This document shows positions 7,009 through 10,240 of a DNA stretch of 10,240 nt, piece by piece. The translations under genes and the position numbers were made by a program. Each line of letters begins with the position of its first letter. The stretch's first letter is position 1. The notes under the pieces were generated by a model, which worked only from the letters and a program-made list of their open reading frames with translations, ran no database searches and was not told the origin of the DNA. The DNA comes from an uncultured Sulfurovum sp. (lineage in GTDB: Bacteria > Campylobacterota > Campylobacteria > Campylobacterales > Sulfurovaceae): NCBI GenBank assembly GCA_947313765.1, contig CAMZNQ010000222.1, positions 1 to 10,240 on the forward strand, read 5' to 3'.

Positions 7009-7557
7009 ATGAAATGGAAAGAGAAAACTCTATTTTTACTAATATTTATAACTCAACTATATAGTAACAACTCTAATGAGGAAAAAGTAACTAGATTTAC
7101 CCAAATCAGCTTTGAGCATCAAACTATTTTACAAGACAAATATACCAAACTAGAATGGGTAAATGGAGTGGACAGTAATTATACAAAAGATAATAATAGA
7201 ACCATAGAAGATGGATGTAGAAGTTTTGATGTAAATTTAGAAAATAATGATATTGTAATAAGAAAAAAAGCTCAATCTTATTGTAAAAACCTAAAATTTG
7301 CATCATATAGTGATTGGAGAGTACCAAAAGATAAAGAGTATAGAAGACTTATTTTGGCAATTAAAGATAATAATCTATCCATACATTACGATTCTCCATC
7401 ATGTATAAATGCCATTGGATTAAATGATAGTAGATTAAATATTGTAAATACAGATATTGACAGCAACTCCACAGGAACAATTACTCCATTTAAGAGAACA
7501 GATTTAACTACATGTCTAAGATGTGTAAGAGATGCAGAAGAGCCTTTAGCTCCCTAA
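7009..7557 (+). CDS. Exported DUF1566/Lcl C-terminal-like domain protein
   Basis: A 182-residue protein with a cleavable-looking signal peptide (basic MKWKEK, then a hydrophobic core at 7–18), so probably periplasmic or surface. The rest fits the DUF1566 (Lcl C-terminal) pattern: a beta strand ending LQDKYTKLEWVNG (41–53), an AQSYCKNL helix (88–95), the hallmark YSDWRVPKDKEYRRLI (100–115) and a C-terminal CLRCVRD (169–175). Cysteines are at 70, 92, 132, 169 and 172; several could form disulfides in the periplasm. Such domains are common in secreted bacterial proteins, but their function is not established. It stands alone between two minus-strand operons, with its own promoter region and a strong hairpin 13 bases after the stop. 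Its last 12 bases overlap the end of the convergent VWA gene. Confidence 0.8.
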   Translation: MKWKEKTLFLLIFITQLYSNNSNEEKVTRFTQISFEHQTILQDKYTKLEWVNGVDSNYTKDNNRTIEDGCRSFDVNLENNDIVIRKKAQSYCKNLKFASYSDWRVPKDKEYRRLILAIKDNNLSIHYDSPSCINAIGLNDSRLNIVNTDIDSNSTGTITPFKRTDLTTCLRCVRDAEEPLAP

Positions 7558-8664
7558 ATCTAAAAACTCTCCAAAGGGAACATCTTCCCTTTGGTTCATT
7601 ACCCAAAGAGTATCAATAAGAGGTATATATTTAGGAAAACTACCTTTTCCATCTGTAAAATAGATTAAGAATCTAAAATCATCATTTATATTTTCTAAAT
7701 AATCAAAGACTGGTCTAAAGTCTGTTCCACCTCCCCCTTTAAGTGTAGGTTCTAATCTCTCCATTGGTGTTAGAGTTTGAATATTTTGAATAGATGCATC
7801 ACACTCAATAAGCTCAATAACATAATGGGTAAATACCTGCATAATTTCATATAGCTCAGATAAAAATAGTCTCAATAACTCATCATCAATAGATGCTGAG
7901 GTATCAATGGCTACTACTATTTTAAGCTCTTCTCCATATATGGATGGTAGAGCAATCCCACGATATAAGTGCTTTTTAGAGGGAGGAAACATCCGATAAT
8001 CACTCTTCGCATGTGAATTAACATAACGATATAGTTCATCTCTCCAAGAGATTTTGGACTCTTTTGTAGAATCAACAAATCTCTCTATCCCTTTAGGTAA
8101 ATCTCCATGCTTTTGAAGTTTAATATTTAATTGTTCTAACAGAAGTTCATACTCCTCTTGTACAAGTAACTCTTCTTGAATATCTTCCTCTTTCATCTGC
8201 TCTTTTTGCTCTTCTTCTATTGGTTCATTATCATCTTTTAAATCTAACTCTCCAAGAAGAATCTGATATATCTCTTCAGCATATAGCATCTCAAACCTAG
8301 AGGCGTAATTTGCCATAGGTGGTAACATAAAACCATTATCTACCAACAAATCATTAATCGCATAATCACTTGCTAAATTCCAAACAGAAGTTACTTTATC
8401 TTTTCCTCTATCACTATGAAAAAGAGCTTGGTGCATGGCAGAGTTAGCAAGTATTGTTGAGACTTCATTAACAGATAGAACATCTATATATTCACTGTTG
8501 TACTCTAAAATATCTCCTAAAGGACGAAAAGAGGCAATATTATTATTAATTCTCAACTCAATAGATGTAGATAGTGTTCCAAAATATGGATTTTCAAGCA
8601 TAAGCTTTGTCTTTGCCTGTTCTATCTTCTCACTACTTATTAGCCTTACATCTATTGGTTTCAT
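7546..8664 (-). CDS. DUF2201-type VWA-domain protein with degenerate metallopeptidase-like domain
   Basis: A 372-residue cytosolic protein with two recognisable parts. The C-terminal half is a von Willebrand A-like domain with a complete MIDAS: DTSAS (254–258), the Thr in GGGGTDF (Thr314) and TDG (337–339). The N-terminal part (about 10–140) matches the DUF2201 putative metallopeptidase domain in layout, with ILANSAMHQALFHSDR (71–86) followed by WNLASDYAIND (95–105). In that family the corresponding stretch usually reads like HExxH; here the first His and Glu are replaced, giving NSAMH. An acidic, glutamate-rich linker (about 139–175) joins the two parts. Relatives normally work with a MoxR-type AAA ATPase encoded next door; none is present here, where the neighbour is nadA. 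The start is 9 bases past the nadA stop, with AGG overlapping that stop, so the two form one transcript. Confidence 0.85.
   Translation of the reverse strand: MKPIDVRLISSEKIEQAKTKLMLENPYFGTLSTSIELRINNNIASFRPLGDILEYNSEYIDVLSVNEVSTILANSAMHQALFHSDRGKDKVTSVWNLASDYAINDLLVDNGFMLPPMANYASRFEMLYAEEIYQILLGELDLKDDNEPIEEEQKEQMKEEDIQEELLVQEEYELLLEQLNIKLQKHGDLPKGIERFVDSTKESKISWRDELYRYVNSHAKSDYRMFPPSKKHLYRGIALPSIYGEELKIVVAIDTSASIDDELLRLFLSELYEIMQVFTHYVIELIECDASIQNIQTLTPMERLEPTLKGGGGTDFRPVFDYLENINDDFRFLIYFTDGKGSFPKYIPLIDTLWVMNQREDVPFGEFLDLGS
7571..7594 (+). terminator. Perfect 10-bp hairpin, likely terminator of the DUF1566-type gene
   Basis: The arms CCAAAGGGAA (7571–7580) and TTCCCTTTGG (7585–7594) are exactly complementary around the 4-base loop CATC. 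The stem starts 13 bases after the plus-strand stop at 7557, as an intrinsic terminator would. The downstream T-tract is poor on the plus strand (TTCATT). On the minus strand the stem is followed closely by TTTTT, so it may act both ways, although there it lies inside the VWA coding sequence (codons for about residues 357–365). Confidence 0.55.
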
Positions 8665-8673
8665 AATATTAAC

Positions 8674-9669
8674 CTATACAATTGCCAACATTCTCTCTAA
8701 TGCTAAATTTGCATATTTAATTGTATCTGGAGCAACAACTATCTCATTAATAGGCTTTTCATCCTCTATCGACTTTAAGGTTAAATATAAATCCTCTAAA
8801 GTGGTCTCGTTCATAGTTGGACACTCTGGTTTAGTTGAAGATAACACATAGGTATTTCCTTTACGCATTCTGTTTACTAAGTTATACTCTGTACCAACTG
8901 CAACTTTCTGATTTGGGTCAAGCTCATTTACATACTTGATAAGTTGAGAGGTTGAACCAGCAAAGTCTGAAGCCTCTACTATCTTTGGGTCACACTCTGG
9001 ATGTACAGCTATTTTTATTTCAGGAAACTTATTACGGTAGAACTCAATATCATCAAGTGTAAATAGTTGATGAACCGAGCAGAAACCATCAAAACAGATG
9101 ACATCTGCCTCTTTAGGGTCACACTCTCCTTGTCCTATGACACATGATTTAAGACCCATAGAGTTAGCAAAATTCTGCCCTAGGCATCTATCTGGAACAA
9201 AAAGAATCTTTTTACCTGACTCTAAACCCTTTTCTATAATCTTATATGCATTAGAAGAGGTACATACCATTCCACCCATCTCTCCAACTTTTGCTTTAAC
9301 TGTTGCATCTGAATTGATATATGTTATTGGTAAAATATTCTCTTTTGGAATACCACGCTCTACCATGTAGTTTACAGAATCATCAAAATATGAACCATCA
9401 ATCATTCTCGCCATAGCACAACATGCTATCTTTGGCATAAGAACTCTCTTTTCAGGAGCGATTACCTTTACACTCTGTCCCATAAAACCAACACCACAAA
9501 ATACAACCCATGGATTTTTATCAGCCTTACATTTTCTTGCTAACTCTAAACTATCTCCTGTAATATCTGCCATCTCAAATACTTCATCTCTTTGGTAGAA
9601 GTGTCCAACTACAGTTACTGGCAACTTCTTTTTTAATCTCTCTATCTCTGCCTTGTAATCTATGCTCAT
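8674..9669 (-). CDS. nadA: Quinolinate synthase NadA
   Basis: NadA condenses iminoaspartate (made by NadB) with dihydroxyacetone phosphate to form quinolinate, the precursor NadC turns into nicotinate mononucleotide in NAD synthesis. It is a cytosolic [4Fe-4S] enzyme. In its 331 residues I see substrate residues His23/Tyr25 (GHFYQRDE), Tyr117/Asn119 (TYINSDA), His223/Glu225 (VHPECDP) and the GST loop (238–240). The three likely cluster cysteines are Cys84 (ACCAMA), Cys197 (GFCSVHQ) and Cys283 (KPECPTMN). The stretch before Cys197 appears about 20 residues longer than in the compact Thermotoga enzyme and carries extra cysteines (176, 183, 192). The start has a TAAGG site 9 bases upstream. It leads a two-gene transcript with the VWA protein and diverges from plsY. 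No nadB or nadC is in the window. Confidence 0.96.
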   Translation of the reverse strand: MSIDYKAEIERLKKKLPVTVVGHFYQRDEVFEMADITGDSLELARKCKADKNPWVVFCGVGFMGQSVKVIAPEKRVLMPKIACCAMARMIDGSYFDDSVNYMVERGIPKENILPITYINSDATVKAKVGEMGGMVCTSSNAYKIIEKGLESGKKILFVPDRCLGQNFANSMGLKSCVIGQGECDPKEADVICFDGFCSVHQLFTLDDIEFYRNKFPEIKIAVHPECDPKIVEASDFAGSTSQLIKYVNELDPNQKVAVGTEYNLVNRMRKGNTYVLSSTKPECPTMNETTLEDLYLTLKSIEDEKPINEIVVAPDTIKYANLALERMLAIV

Positions 9670-9686
9670 ATTTTATGCCTTAAGGT

Positions 9687-9702
9687 AAAAAAAAAAAAAA
9701 AA
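9687..9702. repeat. 16-A homopolymer in the nadA/plsY divergent promoter region
   Basis: Sixteen consecutive A on the plus strand, flanked by GGT and TACC, so that GGTA/TACC form a small inverted repeat around it. It lies in the 86-base gap between the divergent nadA and plsY starts. For plsY it covers the expected -35 region of the candidate promoter at 9718–9723; for nadA it would be a T-tract just upstream of the TAAGG ribosome binding site. Tracts this long are prone to slipped-strand length change. Confidence 0.85.
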
Positions 9703-9717
9703 TACCATATTTTTAGT

Positions 9718-9723
9718 TAAAAT
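9718..9723 (+). promoter_or_regulatory. Candidate -10 box for plsY
   Basis: TAAAAT at 9718–9723 follows a T-rich stretch, in the Campylobacterota style, and would start transcription near 9730, leaving a leader of about 26 bases. The plsY ribosome binding site TTGGAG (9745–9750) lies in that leader, 5 bases before the ATG. The call is by eye and other AT-rich boxes nearby are possible. Confidence 0.3.
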
Positions 9724-9755
9724 TGCGATATTAATAACAAAATCTTGGAGATTTA

Positions 9756-10240
9756 ATGACAAATTTACTACTTTATATAACGGCTTACCTTTTAGCATCT
9801 ATACCTTTTGGATATATCTTGGCAAAAAAATTTGCAAATGTTGATGTACGAAAAGAGGGTAGTGGAAATATTGGTGCAACTAATGTATTAAGAGTCTTGA
9901 AAGAGAAAGCACCTGATATGGCTAAAAAACTTACTATCATAACTTTTATTCTTGATGCAACAAAAGGTGCTATTATGGTTTTGATAGGCATGGCACTTGG
10001 TGTAGAACCTGCCGTACTTTGGACAATTGCTGTTATATCTGTAATGGGTCACTGCTTTAGTCCGTTTTTACTGTTTGAGGGAGGAAAAGGTGTAGCTACA
10101 GGATTTGGTGTTCTATTGGTACTCATTCCAATACCTTCTATTATTGCTATTGCTACATGGTTAATTGCAGGAAAAGTTCTAAAAATATCATCACTATCTT
10201 CTCTTATTGGATTAGTTGCACTAATTATCTCTGCATATAG
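9756..10240 (+). CDS. plsY: Glycerol-3-phosphate acyltransferase PlsY (3' end beyond window)
   Basis: PlsY is an inner-membrane enzyme that transfers the acyl group from acyl-phosphate (made by PlsX) to glycerol-3-phosphate, the first step of phospholipid synthesis. The visible 161 codons have no stop and run off the window. Helix 1 includes the AYLLASIPFGYILAK segment (10–24), motif 1 is GSGNIGATNVLR (35–46), LDATKG (66–71) is the conserved membrane-edge segment, and motif 2 is GHCFSPFLLFEGGKGVATG (98–116). The start of the third motif (KISSLSSLIG, about 143–152) is also seen. Family length is roughly 200 residues, so about 40–50 are missing. The ATG has a TTGGAG ribosome binding site 5 bases upstream. 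It is transcribed divergently from nadA, sharing the gap with the poly-A tract. Identification is secure. Confidence 0.95.
   Translation, partial: MTNLLLYITAYLLASIPFGYILAKKFANVDVRKEGSGNIGATNVLRVLKEKAPDMAKKLTIITFILDATKGAIMVLIGMALGVEPAVLWTIAVISVMGHCFSPFLLFEGGKGVATGFGVLLVLIPIPSIIAIATWLIAGKVLKISSLSSLIGLVALIISAY

Noticed and set aside
8435..8851. Long open plus-strand frame opposite the VWA and nadA genes
   Set aside because: It spans the junction of two well-supported minus-strand genes, has no ribosome binding site or recognisable domain, and reads as an antisense shadow.
9098..9370. Open plus-strand frame of 90 codons inside nadA
   Set aside because: It is wholly antisense to conserved NadA motifs and has no supporting signals.
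9785..9991. Minus-strand open frame of 68 codons near the right end
   Set aside because: It is antisense to plsY, whose motifs are clear in the plus strand.
1..10240. Mobile element, phage, CRISPR or defence system
   Set aside because: I found no transposase, integrase, terminal repeats, regularly spaced repeats or defence-type domains. The VWA protein alone, with no MoxR ATPase or other partner next to it, is not enough to call a system.

Overview
This is an AT-rich, densely packed bacterial chromosome segment of ordinary core genes. It has very short intergenic gaps, some TTG starts and T-rich promoter regions. It looks like a member of the Campylobacterota (Epsilonproteobacteria), probably a free-living Sulfurimonas/Sulfurovum/Arcobacter-like lineage. 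The clues are a MurF with a hydrophobic multi-pass N-terminus, a DUF2201-type VWA protein, and a murF–alpha/beta-hydrolase neighbourhood that I recall from Campylobacter. The genus is not resolved. I see no rRNA, tRNA, CRISPR array, transposase, phage gene or origin.

Layout. (1) Plus strand, 1–2324: thiD (thiamine pyrimidine kinase) is tightly followed by an unrecognised 106-residue protein, then a membrane-anchored TPR-like protein with its own likely promoter. (2) Minus strand, 6891 down to 2317: a five-gene operon runs in the order HI0933-type flavoprotein, unknown lipoprotein, alpha/beta hydrolase, four-helix CopD/HemJ-like membrane protein, murF. Its genes overlap or are separated by at most about 43 bp. 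(3) Plus strand, 7009–7557: a single exported DUF1566-type protein. (4) Minus strand, 9669 down to 7546: nadA (quinolinate synthase) followed by a DUF2201/VWA protein. (5) Plus strand from 9756: plsY, truncated by the window end. It has no stop codon inside the window but is unmistakable from its motifs.

Functionally the window mixes cofactor synthesis (ThiD, NadA), envelope building (MurF for peptidoglycan, PlsY for phospholipid) and several exported or membrane proteins of unknown role. No new defence or mobile system is visible. The points worth a second look are regulatory and architectural: a predicted leaderless start for the flavoprotein at a perfect extended -10; a perfect 10-bp inverted repeat that probably terminates the DUF1566 gene but lies inside the convergent VWA coding sequence; a 16-A homopolymer in the nadA/plsY divergent promoter region; a DUF2201 protein whose zinc-peptidase-like motif is degenerate and which has no adjacent MoxR ATPase; and three uncharacterised exported or coupled small proteins.
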